DNA from: Methylocystis hirsuta
Lineage (GTDB): Bacteria; Pseudomonadota; Alphaproteobacteria; Rhizobiales; Beijerinckiaceae
Direction: 5' to 3'
Assembly (NCBI RefSeq): GCF_003722355.1
Contig: NZ_QWDD01000001.1
Span: 1,240,001-1,304,000, forward strand
DNA: 64,000 nucleotides
In this document: positions 8,519 to 17,922 of the stretch, piece after piece
Layout: every line of letters begins with the position of its first letter
How positions within the stretch are numbered: position 1 is the stretch's first letter
Notes under the pieces: generated by a model
What the model was told of the DNA's origin: nothing
The model's database searches: none
What the model saw: only the letters and a program-made list of their open reading frames with translations
Program-made: the position numbers and the translations under genes

Positions 8519-10618
8519 ATGGGTCAAATATTGTCCCCAGCGTCGTCCCAAGGAGCGCATTCTCACGAGGCGAGAGCACGGGGCCCCCGGCTGATTGCGC
8601 TGGCGGGCCCGTTCCAATGCGGCAAGACCACTCTTCTCGAGGCTATTCTGGCCCACGCCGGCGCGATCCCGCGGCAGGGCCCCGTCGCTGCGGGAGCCAG
8701 CGTCGGCGACTCCAGTCCGGAAGCCCGCGCCCATCAGATGAGCGTCGAGTCCAATGTCGCGACGGTCGATTATATGGGCGACGGCTACACATTCATCGAT
8801 CTGCCAGGCTCCGTCGAATTCGCCCATGACTCGCGCAATATCCTGCCGACGGTCGACGCCGCCGTCGTCGTCTGCGAGGCCGACCCCCGCAAGATACCGG
8901 CGTTGCAGCTCATTTTGCGCCAGCTCGAAGAGCTCGGCGTGCCGCATTTCATTTTCCTGAACAAGATCGACGCCGCGACCATCGATGTGCGCGAGGCGCT
9001 CAGCATTCTGCAGCAGGCCTCCCGCACGCCGCTGCTGCTGCGCCAAGTTCCGATCTGGAACAATGGCGTCGCGGTCGGCTTCATCGATCTCGCGCTGGAG
9101 CGCGCCTATGTCTATCGCGAACATGCGCCGTCAGAAGTCGTCGACATTTCCGGGGGCGACGTCGCGACCGAGAAAGAAGCCCGCTATTCGATGCTGGAGC
9201 GGCTCGCCGACTACGACGACGCGCTGATGGAGGAGCTGATTTCCGATATCGAGCCGCCGCGCGATCAGGTGTTCGACGACCTCACCAAGGAATTGCGCGC
9301 CGGGCTGGTCGTGCCTTTGTTCATCGGCTCGGCCGAACGGGGCGCCGGCGTGACGCGGCTGTTGAAAGCGATGCGCCACGAGGGGCCGGGAATCGAAGCG
9401 ACCCGGGTGCGGCTCGGCGTCGGCGAGGGCGGCCCCGCGCTGGCGCGCATCATCCGTACGATCCACACGCCGCACGGCGGGAAAATGTCGGTCGCGCGCG
9501 TGCTGCGCGGCTCCCTTGCGGACGGGCAGACCGTCGCTTCGCCGCAGGGAGAGGATCGCATTTCGGGCATGTCGCATTTGATGGGCGCCGCGACGAGCAA
9601 GACGACGGAGGCGAAGACCGGAGACGTCGTCGCTCTCGGGCGCCTCGATCATGCGCAGACCGGCGACACGATCGTCGCCGACGCCCGCTCGGGCGCGGCG
9701 GATCTGCAGAAGACGCGCGCGGAAGCTCCCGATCCGGTGCACGCCCTCGCGCTCAATGTGAAGGACCGCAAGGACGAGATGCGCCTCGCCGCGGCGATGA
9801 CGAAGCTCATCGAAGAGGATCCTTCGCTCGTTTTTGTCCATGATCAGGAGCTGTCGCAGATCAAGCTCTTCGGCCAAGGTGAGATGCATTTGCGCGTCGC
9901 GCTCGAACGCCTCGCCTCGCGCTTCAACGTCGCGGTCGACTGCTCAAAGCCGACGGTCGCCTATCGCGAAACGATCCGCCATAAGGTCACCGTCCGCGGC
10001 CGTCACAAGAAGCAGTCGGGCGGACATGGCCAGTTCGGCGACGTTGTGATGGAGATCGCGCCACGCGGCCGCGGCGAAGGATTCGCCTTCAGCGAGCGCG
10101 TGCACGGCGGCTCCGTGCCCAGGCAATATTTCTCATCCGTCGAGGCCGGCTGTCAGGACGCCTTGCTGCACGGCCCGTTAGGCTTTCCGGTGGTCGACGT
10201 CGAGGCGGTGCTGACCGACGGCTCGTACCATTCCGTCGATTCTTCCGACATGGCGTTCCGCACCGCGGCGCGCATCGGCATGAGCGAAGCCTTGGAAAAG
10301 GCCGAGCCGATCCTGCTGGAGCCGGTGCTCGCGGTCGATATTTTCGTGCCGAGCGACGCCATGTCGCGCGCAACTGGCATCGTCTCGGCGCGGCGCGGCC
10401 AGATCATGGGCTTTGGTCCGCGCGAGGGTTGGGACGGCTGGGACAAGCTCGAAACTCTGATTCCCGAGGCGGAGATGGACAATCTCATCGTCGAGTTGCG
10501 CTCCGCGACGGCGGGCGCCGGCTTTTACCAAGCGCGCTTCGACCATCTCGCGGAAGTCGTCGGCAAGCAGGCGCGCGACATCGTCGCCGCTCATACGGCG
10601 AAGGCGAACGGGGGATAG
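8519..10618 (+). CDS. Elongation factor G-like translational GTPase
   Basis: A 699-residue EF-G family protein, distinct from canonical FusA. G1 is GPFQCGKTT, G3 is DLPGS in place of the usual DTPGH, and G4 is NKID. Domain II, III, IV and V segments follow, including HKKQSGGHGQFGDV in domain IV. Such divergent EF-G paralogues occur in many alphaproteobacteria; whether this one translocates, recycles ribosomes or acts under stress is unknown. The ATG at 8519 has AAGGAGG (8508-8514); a GTG directly before it (8516) is possible. It converges with the next gene, with four bases between stops. Confidence 0.88.
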   Translation: MGQILSPASSQGAHSHEARARGPRLIALAGPFQCGKTTLLEAILAHAGAIPRQGPVAAGASVGDSSPEARAHQMSVESNVATVDYMGDGYTFIDLPGSVEFAHDSRNILPTVDAAVVVCEADPRKIPALQLILRQLEELGVPHFIFLNKIDAATIDVREALSILQQASRTPLLLRQVPIWNNGVAVGFIDLALERAYVYREHAPSEVVDISGGDVATEKEARYSMLERLADYDDALMEELISDIEPPRDQVFDDLTKELRAGLVVPLFIGSAERGAGVTRLLKAMRHEGPGIEATRVRLGVGEGGPALARIIRTIHTPHGGKMSVARVLRGSLADGQTVASPQGEDRISGMSHLMGAATSKTTEAKTGDVVALGRLDHAQTGDTIVADARSGAADLQKTRAEAPDPVHALALNVKDRKDEMRLAAAMTKLIEEDPSLVFVHDQELSQIKLFGQGEMHLRVALERLASRFNVAVDCSKPTVAYRETIRHKVTVRGRHKKQSGGHGQFGDVVMEIAPRGRGEGFAFSERVHGGSVPRQYFSSVEAGCQDALLHGPLGFPVVDVEAVLTDGSYHSVDSSDMAFRTAARIGMSEALEKAEPILLEPVLAVDIFVPSDAMSRATGIVSARRGQIMGFGPREGWDGWDKLETLIPEAEMDNLIVELRSATAGAGFYQARFDHLAEVVGKQARDIVAAHTAKANGG

Positions 10619-10622
10619 CGGT

Positions 10623-11924
10623 TCAGCCTGGAAAGCAGCGCCCGAAGGCCAGCAGCAGACGCGGATCGCCGCGCAGCCTGATCTTGCCGCGCAGCAGCGC
10701 CCAGACGAGGCTCGTCTCCTTGCGCACGAAGCGTAGCCAAGTTTCGGAGTCGGCGGTCACGGTCAGTCGCTTGTCGCCGACAAGCCCGTCGTCGACGCTG
10801 AGCGTTTTGTTGGCGATGACGATAGTGGCGCTGCGACGGTCCGCGCCGGTGAAGACGAAGTGGTAGACGGCGTCGAGACCGGTCGACTTGCTGCGCTGAA
10901 AGCGGAGTCGCAAGCCGGAGAGGAAGCCCTCGATCGTCACGGGACGTGGCGCCGAGCCCACGCGTTTCGGCGTCTTGCCCGGAAACCGGCGCGCCACATA
11001 AGCTTCGGCGTCGGAGTCAGCGACGACGTAGACCGTCTCGGCTTTCTTCTGCAGCGGATCGAGGATCTCCTGAAGATAACGCTTCTTATCCGCCTGATAG
11101 GCGCCAATCACATCGGCGCCCGCCGGGCAGACGGCCATGCAATAGGCCGCCTTGTAGTTCGGACCGAAGGCGAGGCTCTGCCACATCGAGACGGTCTCGG
11201 CGTCGCTGGTTCTCGCGCGATAGGCGCGCGCGCTTTTTGAATCCGCGATCGTCTCTACCCACTCGCCGAAACCGCCCATGAACTCGCGATAATTATGCGT
11301 GTAGCAGGCGCCGAAGTCGAAATGTCCGTCCGGCGCAATCGCGCCCGTTGGACAAGTGGCGACGCAGAGCTTGCATTCGAAGCACGGATTGAAGTCGAGC
11401 GGCCTGGCGCGCGCCTCAAGGTCGATGTCGACGGCGACCGTGCCAAGCAGAATGAAATTGCCGAACTTCGGATGGATCACATTGCGATGGAGTCCCATGC
11501 GCCCGAGACCCGCGGCGACGGCGACGGGCTTGTGCGAGACGATCCACATCTTGTCCGGCCACCGTGACGCCTCCATCGGGAATCCCATCGACGGATAGGC
11601 GGCGCGCACGCCGCGCGCTTCGAGGGAGTGGGCGATCGCGCGCGCGACTTCGTCGCAATCATCGGCTGCATGGTGGAATTCGAGATTGGCGACGGATCGC
11701 GCGGGACTGCGGATGTTCTCGCGGTTCATGCGGAGGACGAAGGAGATGAGCGTTCGCGCGAAGGGAAAGGCAGCGAGGATATCGCCCCGCTGATCGTCAA
11801 GCGCCGGATCGTCGAGCGAGACAAGGCCGACGTCGTCGGCGCCGGCCTCAAGAGCAATGTCGCGGAGGGCGTTCGCATCGAGATCTGCGGCGTCACGTGC
11901 GAAGGAGAGGCTGCGATCTACCAT
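10623..11924 (-). CDS. Fe-S oxidoreductase (QueG/reductive-dehalogenase-like) fused to SCP2-like domain
   Basis: A 433-residue protein. The N-terminal part (to about residue 295) resembles the QueG/4Fe-4S reductase superfamily: GLGRMGLHRNVIHPKFGN, then a ferredoxin motif CFECKLCVATCPTGAI and a second cysteine set CMAVCPAG. The C-terminal 120 residues (from about VTIEGFLSGLRLRF) look like an SCP2 sterol-carrier domain, with DAVYHFVFTG and LLRGKIRLRGDPRLLL. The substrate is unknown; a hydrophobic ligand is inferred only from the SCP2-like part. Start ATG 11924, with an AGGGG upstream. It follows the marR gene on the same strand, 47 bases away, and may be regulated by it. Confidence 0.8.
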   Translation of the reverse strand: MVDRSLSFARDAADLDANALRDIALEAGADDVGLVSLDDPALDDQRGDILAAFPFARTLISFVLRMNRENIRSPARSVANLEFHHAADDCDEVARAIAHSLEARGVRAAYPSMGFPMEASRWPDKMWIVSHKPVAVAAGLGRMGLHRNVIHPKFGNFILLGTVAVDIDLEARARPLDFNPCFECKLCVATCPTGAIAPDGHFDFGACYTHNYREFMGGFGEWVETIADSKSARAYRARTSDAETVSMWQSLAFGPNYKAAYCMAVCPAGADVIGAYQADKKRYLQEILDPLQKKAETVYVVADSDAEAYVARRFPGKTPKRVGSAPRPVTIEGFLSGLRLRFQRSKSTGLDAVYHFVFTGADRRSATIVIANKTLSVDDGLVGDKRLTVTADSETWLRFVRKETSLVWALLRGKIRLRGDPRLLLAFGRCFPG

Positions 11925-11971
11925 AATTGCATATACCCCTTTTAGCGCGGCGATCGTCTCGGCGCCGTACC
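11925..11971 (-). promoter_or_regulatory. Candidate MarR operator upstream of the Fe-S/SCP2 gene
   Basis: On the minus strand this gap reads AAAAGGGGTATATGCAATT just before the ATG. The 8-mer GTATATGC recurs, also in the leader of the marR gene (about 12445-12452, plus strand, opposite orientation). Shared words in the leaders of a MarR gene and its neighbour suggest a common operator, but a full palindrome is not evident. Confidence 0.3.
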
Positions 11972-12439
11972 TTAGATTGGCGAGGTCGAGATTGGCGAGG
12001 TCGCCTCCGTCAGGACGCGCAGTTCGGAGAGAAGCTTTTGTAGGCGTTCGGCGCCGAATTTCGACTCCACTGCATTCTGCGCCTCGCGCCAATGCGGCAT
12101 GGCGTTGGCGAGAGTCGCCTCGCCGAACGGCGTCAGCGCGATCTTGCGCGTGCGGCGATCGTCGCCATGCTTTACTTTTACAAGTCCGCGCTTCTCCAAA
12201 ACCGCGAGGTTTCGCGCAAGCGCGCTGCGATCAAGCGCGAAATATTCGGCCAGTTTGCTGACCGTCGCGCCTCCGGTGAGAGAGCAGGCGACGAGCAGCG
12301 AATATTGCGTCGGCTCCAGACCGGTCGCCGCCATGAACTGTCCATAGAGCCGCGTGATGGCGCGGCTGGCGCGGCGAATATTCGCGGCCGCGCAGCTTTG
12401 CGCGCAGAGCTTGACGTCGGCTTGGTCTAACGAAGTCAT
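11972..12439 (-). CDS. MarR family transcriptional regulator
   Basis: A 155-residue winged-helix regulator. The recognition-helix region and wing are visible: GGATVSKLAEYFALDRSALA followed by LEKRGLVKVKHGDDRRTRKI, the classical MarR DRR wing. Two cysteines near the N-terminus (CAQSCAAANIRR) could be redox- or ligand-sensing, as in several MarR proteins. Start ATG 12439. The C-terminus ends in a 5-residue tandem repeat (STSPISTSPI) from a 15-bp duplication. Likely targets are itself and the downstream Fe-S/SCP2 gene. Confidence 0.92.
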   Translation of the reverse strand: MTSLDQADVKLCAQSCAAANIRRASRAITRLYGQFMAATGLEPTQYSLLVACSLTGGATVSKLAEYFALDRSALARNLAVLEKRGLVKVKHGDDRRTRKIALTPFGEATLANAMPHWREAQNAVESKFGAERLQKLLSELRVLTEATSPISTSPI

Positions 12440-12574
12440 GATATGTGTATATGCCCGTTTATTCGCGCCGTCAAGCGCGGCCGGCGCTCGCTTGTGCGCG
12501 CGAGCACAGCAAACCAGCTCGCTTCGGATGAGGGTCGTGAACTGCTTTCTCATTATCAAAAGGGGAGTGATGAG

Positions 12575-12784
12575 ATGCGAATGTTTATATTCCTGGTGGT
12601 CGCCGCTCTGGCGATGTCATTCAGTCTCTATTCGAGCGCTGGCGGCTTGAAGCGCGCGTCGACCTCTGCGCCGCAGGCGACGGGTCTCGACGCCAATCCG
12701 CCGCCGCGTTGCGCCAATAGCAAGAGGGTGCGACAGGCGACGAACGTCGGATGCGTCATGAAGGGCAAGCGCCGCAGCGCGTAA
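12575..12784 (+). CDS. Small exported or membrane-anchored cysteine-containing protein
   Basis: A 69-residue protein with a clear ribosome site (AAGGGGAG, 12560-12567) before the ATG at 12575. The first 20 residues are hydrophobic (MFIFLVVAALAMSFSLYSSA) and may be a signal peptide or anchor. The rest is basic, with two cysteines about 17 residues apart (PPRCANS and NVGCVMKG). I do not recognise the family. It is divergent from marR and precedes the pirin gene by 72 bases. Confidence 0.55.
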   Translation: MRMFIFLVVAALAMSFSLYSSAGGLKRASTSAPQATGLDANPPPRCANSKRVRQATNVGCVMKGKRRSA

Positions 12785-12856
12785 TTGCGCGGCGCTTGAA
12801 CCGCCATTTGGAGGCCTTAGCTATTGCGCAGCTCTATGCGCAGGAAGAGGCTCCAC

Positions 12857-13756
12857 ATGTCCATACTTGGCGGCGCCGACACGGCGGCGAAGGCCATTGA
12901 ACTGCAGATTGCGCCGCGCGGGCGCGATCTCGGCGGCTTCAGCGTCAGGCGCGCGTTGCCTAACGAGCGGCGCCAGATGGTGGGGCCGTTCATCTTTTAC
13001 GATCATTTCGGCCCGGTTCAATTCGGGCCGGGGCAGGGGATAGACGTGCGTCCCCATCCCCATATCGGTCTTGCGACCGTCACCTATCTTTTTGACGGGC
13101 GCATTCTGCATCGCGACAGTTTGGCGAATGTGCAGGAGATCGCGCCTGGCGCGATGAATTTGATGACCGCCGGGCGCGGCATCGTTCATTCCGAGCGCAC
13201 GCCGCCGGGTCCGCGCGCGGCGGGGCAACAGATGCTCGGCGTGCAAAGCTGGCTGGCCTTGCCGCTGGCGCATGAAGAAACCGAGCCGAGCTTCCAGCAT
13301 TTTAGCGCCGACGTTCTTCCTGCCGTTGACGATCGAGGCGTGTTCGCGCGCGTGATCGCCGGCGCGGCGTTCGGGACAACGTCGCCCGTGGAGACCCTAT
13401 CGGATTGGTTCTATGTCGAGCTGCGTCTCGCCGTCGGCGCTTCGGCGCCGCTCGACGCCGACTATGAGCAGCGCGCGCTTTATCTCGTCGAGGGCGCCAT
13501 AGAGATCGCCGGCGAACGTTTCGACGAGCCGCAATTGCTGATCTTCGGCCCCGGCGCCGCGATCACGATCCGCGCGCTTTCCGATGCGCGGATGATGCTG
13601 CTTGGCGGCGCGCCGGTCGACGGGCGCCGCTTCGTCTGGTGGAACCTCGTCTCTTCCAGCAAGGAGCGGATCGAACAGGCGAAGCGTGATTGGCGGGAAG
13701 GGAAGTTCCCATCAGTGCCGGGCGACGCGGAGTTCATTCCGCTGCCGGAAGAGTAG
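12857..13756 (+). CDS. Pirin family protein
   Basis: A 299-residue bicupin of the pirin family. Metal-binding residues are in DVRPHPHIGLATVTYLFDG and in GRGIVHSERTP. Family members include quercetin 2,3-dioxygenases and transcription cofactors, so the activity here cannot be assigned. The ATG at 12857 has AGGAAGAGG at 12842-12850; the frame is open upstream to 12824 without a ribosome site. The C-terminal WREGKFPSVPGDAEFIPLPE is a typical pirin ending. Confidence 0.93.
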   Translation: MSILGGADTAAKAIELQIAPRGRDLGGFSVRRALPNERRQMVGPFIFYDHFGPVQFGPGQGIDVRPHPHIGLATVTYLFDGRILHRDSLANVQEIAPGAMNLMTAGRGIVHSERTPPGPRAAGQQMLGVQSWLALPLAHEETEPSFQHFSADVLPAVDDRGVFARVIAGAAFGTTSPVETLSDWFYVELRLAVGASAPLDADYEQRALYLVEGAIEIAGERFDEPQLLIFGPGAAITIRALSDARMMLLGGAPVDGRRFVWWNLVSSSKERIEQAKRDWREGKFPSVPGDAEFIPLPEE

Positions 13757-13793
13757 CGGCGATCAGCCGCCGACCCGTCCGGCGTGAGGCGGC

Positions 13794-14321
13794 TTACGGA
13801 GTCACCACCACGGTGGCGCCGACGGCGACGCGGTCGTAAAGATCGACGACGTCCTCGTTGAGCATGCGGATGCAGCCGTAGGAAGCAGCCGAGCCGATCG
13901 ACTTGCGCATCTTCTGCGTCGTGCCGTGGATCGCGACCTGACCCTCGCTGAGCGTCATGGCGCGGGCGCCCATCGGGTTATTCGACGCGCCGCCGGGGAT
14001 CACCTCCGGCAGTTCCGGATGATCGTGCTTCACGTCTTCCGGCGGCGTCCAATCGGGCTCGACGAATTTGGCGTTGATCTGCACGACGCCGCTCCATTCC
14101 TTGCCCGCCTTCGGCACAGCGACCTTGTAGGCGATGGCGTCGTCCTGATCGACGATGAGATAGAGCTTGCGCTCGTGCTCGCTGACGACGATGGAGCCGG
14201 GATCGAGCTCGGAGTGATAATGAACGAATTCGCGGGCGGCGGCGGCCTGCGGCGCCGAGGCGGCGCCGATGAGGGCGGCGGCGAAAGCGAATTGGGCGAT
14301 CTTGGAAGTGCGGCGGTTCAT
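13794..14321 (-). CDS. L,D-transpeptidase (YkuD domain), exported
   Basis: Periplasmic L,D-transpeptidase of 175 residues that would form 3-3 peptidoglycan cross-links or anchor proteins to peptidoglycan. An N-terminal signal peptide (about residues 1-30, ending APQAAAA) is followed by SIVVSEHERKLYLI and the catalytic core AIHGTT ... SYGCIRM with the nucleophile cysteine. Start ATG 14321, chosen because the signal peptide begins there; the open frame extends to 14399. It converges with the pirin gene. Confidence 0.92.
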   Translation of the reverse strand: MNRRTSKIAQFAFAAALIGAASAPQAAAAREFVHYHSELDPGSIVVSEHERKLYLIVDQDDAIAYKVAVPKAGKEWSGVVQINAKFVEPDWTPPEDVKHDHPELPEVIPGGASNNPMGARAMTLSEGQVAIHGTTQKMRKSIGSAASYGCIRMLNEDVVDLYDRVAVGATVVVTP

Positions 14322-14412
14322 TGTCTTGCGCTCGATGTTCGATGTCTCGATGAGCGCGTTGTAGACGAGGCGCGGCCCGCATTCCGTGCGGTGGCGCACG
14401 CGGGAAATTCCG

Positions 14413-15564
14413 TCAGGTGAGCGTCGAAGCGGAGTCTTGCGCCTGCGCGGGCCTCTGCGCAGCGCTCTGAGGCGTCACGCGCACTTTCAGCCAACGAAAA
14501 AATGCCACTCCCAGAAAGCCGACGATGATCAGCGTGTGGGGCGCGGTGATTGAGAAATGATACGCCAAGGCCGTGGAAATGGCGCGTTCCTTCTGAACGC
14601 CGTAGCCGTTGACGAGATAGGCGACGATGCCGGCCTCAAACAGTCCCAAGCCGGCGGGGCTTGCGGGAACGGCGACCGCGAGCGCGCCGATCATCAATAA
14701 TGTCATCGCGTGGATGAGGGTGAAATCGATTTCGGGGAGCAGCGTTCGAAAGGCGACGTAGACCAGGCAGACATTTGTCGTCCATATCGAGGCCGTGAAG
14801 AACGCGGTTCTCGCGGCGCGGTGATGGGCGACCAATCCTCCGGCCTGTTTGAAAAATGCGTCCAGCCGCAAGGCGTCTAGGATGCGCCACTCCGGAAGGC
14901 GCCAGACGACGGCTTTCCGCCGGAAGACGAACATGCCGCAAAAAACCATCGAAATGATCACGGCGGCTGCGATCAACAGGCGCGGATCGACAATGCGTGA
15001 ATCTGAACTCGCGAGGATGAGCAGCGATAAAAGTATGATCGCTGTGACATCGTAGAGTTTTTCCAGCAGGACCGCGGCGCTGATGCCGCCGATTGCATAG
15101 TTATAATAGGAATGTCCAAAATAGATTTTCACGCCTTCGCCAGCCCTGAACGGAACTAGGCTGTTGAAGGTGAAACCCATCGTGGCGATCAGAAAGCCGG
15201 ACAAGAGTCCGCCCTCAAGCAGCGTCGACAGGCGCGACCCGTAGAACAGCAAGACGAACACATTCATCGTCATTGCGATCATAATCGCGCTTAACGGGAG
15301 CTGCTTGAGCTCCTGCGACAGATCGGCGAATTCGATGTTCTGATAGAGCCAGTAGGATATGTAGGCAAAAAAAGCGGCGTTCAAAATCAGCGCGACATAT
15401 CCGCTACGCTGAGAGATGTATTTTATCGAGCTGGTCGCTCGCTGCGGCCCCGAGTTCGCGGACAAAGTCCGAAGGCCGCCGACCGGCGAGACAATCTCGC
15501 TCAATCGCAGCTCGGGCGCGAGACGCGTCGGTCGAAGTCGATCGTCCTCTACGCTCATGGCCAT
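14413..15564 (-). CDS. UPF0104 / lysylphosphatidylglycerol synthase transmembrane-region family protein
   Basis: A 383-residue polytopic membrane protein of the YbhN/AglD type (LPG_synthase_TM), with about eight helices and none of the cytosolic aminoacyl-transfer domain of MprF. Conserved marks are FNSLVPFRAGEGVKIYF and PASPAGLGLFEAGIVAYL. Members are suspected lipid flippases; the substrate is not known. The cytosolic N-terminus of about 50 residues is polar. It is somewhat AT-richer than its neighbours. Starts at 15564 or 15558 are both possible. Confidence 0.85.
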   Translation of the reverse strand: MAMSVEDDRLRPTRLAPELRLSEIVSPVGGLRTLSANSGPQRATSSIKYISQRSGYVALILNAAFFAYISYWLYQNIEFADLSQELKQLPLSAIMIAMTMNVFVLLFYGSRLSTLLEGGLLSGFLIATMGFTFNSLVPFRAGEGVKIYFGHSYYNYAIGGISAAVLLEKLYDVTAIILLSLLILASSDSRIVDPRLLIAAAVIISMVFCGMFVFRRKAVVWRLPEWRILDALRLDAFFKQAGGLVAHHRAARTAFFTASIWTTNVCLVYVAFRTLLPEIDFTLIHAMTLLMIGALAVAVPASPAGLGLFEAGIVAYLVNGYGVQKERAISTALAYHFSITAPHTLIIVGFLGVAFFRWLKVRVTPQSAAQRPAQAQDSASTLT

Positions 15565-15657
15565 CTCGCTATGCGCGGAATAGCGCTTCGCCTCATAGGT
15601 CAGAAAAATGGCCGGCGCTAAGACCGGCCAATTCTCTGGCCCGCAGATACCATCCGC

Positions 15658-16383
15658 TTAGTGCAGATACTGGCCGCCGTTGATCGTCAGCGTCGAGCCG
15701 GTGATGAAGCCGGCGTCATCGGCGGCAAGAAACACGACGGCGCGCGCGATTTCTTCGGGCTCGCCGAGGCGGCCGACGGCGATATAGGGAATGATGTGCT
15801 TGTCGAGCACGTCCTGCGGAACGGCCTTCACCATCTCGGTGGCGATATAGCCCGGCGCGATGGCGTTGACGGTGATGCCCTTCGACGCGCTCTCCTGCGC
15901 CAGCGCCTTCACGAAGCCGATGTCGCCGGCCTTGGAGGCGGAATAGTTGGTCTGGCCGGCCTGGCCCTTCTGGCCGTTGATCGACGAAATGACGATGATG
16001 CGGCCGAAGCCGCGATCGCGCATGCCGTTGATGACCGGGCGCGTGACGTTGAACAGCGAGTTGAGATTGGTGTTGATCACCGCCTGCCACTGGGCAAGCT
16101 CCATCTTGTGGAACAGACGGTCCTTGGTGATGCCGGCGTTGTTGACGAGAATGTCGACCGGGCCGATCTCTTTCTCGATCTGCGCGATTCCGGCGGCGCA
16201 GGCGTCATAGTCGGAAACGTCGAACTTGAAGACCGGAATGCCCGTCTCGGCCTTGAACTTATTGGCGGCTTCGTCATTGCCGGCGTAGGTGGCCGCGACA
16301 GTGTAGCCCGCCGCCTTCAGCGCCTTGGAAATCGCTTCGCCGATGCCGCGCGTGCCGCCTGTCACAACTGCAGTTCTTGCCAT
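15658..16383 (-). CDS. phaB: Acetoacetyl-CoA reductase
   Basis: NADPH-dependent short-chain reductase that makes (R)-3-hydroxybutyryl-CoA for polyhydroxybutyrate. The 241 residues show the cofactor loop VTGGTRGIGEAIS, the NAG motif VNNAGITKD, catalytic Ser in VISSINGQKGQ and the YSASK tyrosine-lysine pair, with the PhaB-type C-terminus STLTINGGQYLH. The minus strand has GGAGGAG before the ATG. It lies 123 bases downstream of phaA on the same strand; an imperfect inverted repeat sits between them. Confidence 0.96.
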   Translation of the reverse strand: MARTAVVTGGTRGIGEAISKALKAAGYTVAATYAGNDEAANKFKAETGIPVFKFDVSDYDACAAGIAQIEKEIGPVDILVNNAGITKDRLFHKMELAQWQAVINTNLNSLFNVTRPVINGMRDRGFGRIIVISSINGQKGQAGQTNYSASKAGDIGFVKALAQESASKGITVNAIAPGYIATEMVKAVPQDVLDKHIIPYIAVGRLGEPEEIARAVVFLAADDAGFITGSTLTINGGQYLH

Positions 16384-16420
16384 TTAAAGAGTCTCCTCCA
16401 GAATTGTTGATCGTTTGAAA

Positions 16421-16501
16421 CGGCAGTCGGCAGTCGTGAGCAGGCAGTCGGAGAATATCGCAATCCGAATGCCTACTGCCTACTGCCTATTGCCGACTGC
16501 C
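16421..16501. repeat. Imperfect inverted repeat between phaA and phaB
   Basis: The left arm has reiterated GGCAGTCGGCAGTCG units (16422 onward) and the right arm reiterated CTACTGCC units ending TTGCCGACTGCC (to 16501). At least 11 bases pair exactly (GGCAGTCGGCA with TGCCGACTGCC). The arms are separated by about 20 bases. It could fold into a long hairpin in the phaA-phaB transcript. Confidence 0.6.
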
Positions 16502-16506
16502 CCGGA

Positions 16507-17679
<1,173 letters not shown>

Positions 17680-17922
17680 CTGTCGATCTCCTTAAAAAAT
17701 AGTCCAACCGCCCGACCGCCTTGGCCGGTCAGGGGGCGAAGTGTTGGTCCTTTCGCGCTTGCGGTGGGCAAGCCGCGGCCCGTTTTGCACGGAATCGAGC
17801 GGTAGCGAAAGGCTTTCGGCATGAAAATATTGCCGCAGGCGCCAATTTGCGCGTATCGTCCAACGCTAGACGACTGTTTTTAGGCGGGCGGCGGCCGTGC
17901 GGCGAGGGAGCGTGTCAGGCGT
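17680..17922. promoter_or_regulatory. Shared phaA / phaR intergenic promoter region
   Basis: A 243-base divergent gap. It must hold the promoters of phaA (minus) and phaR (plus) and is the expected place for PhaR binding, since PhaR-type repressors are known to act on pha promoters. I see TGC-rich words (TTGCCGCAGGCGCCAATTTG near 17830) but no motif I can defend as an operator. Confidence 0.5.

Noticed and set aside
11972..12004. 15-base tandem duplication at the marR 3' end as a functional element
   Set aside because: It only adds STSPI to the C-terminus; simple slippage is sufficient.
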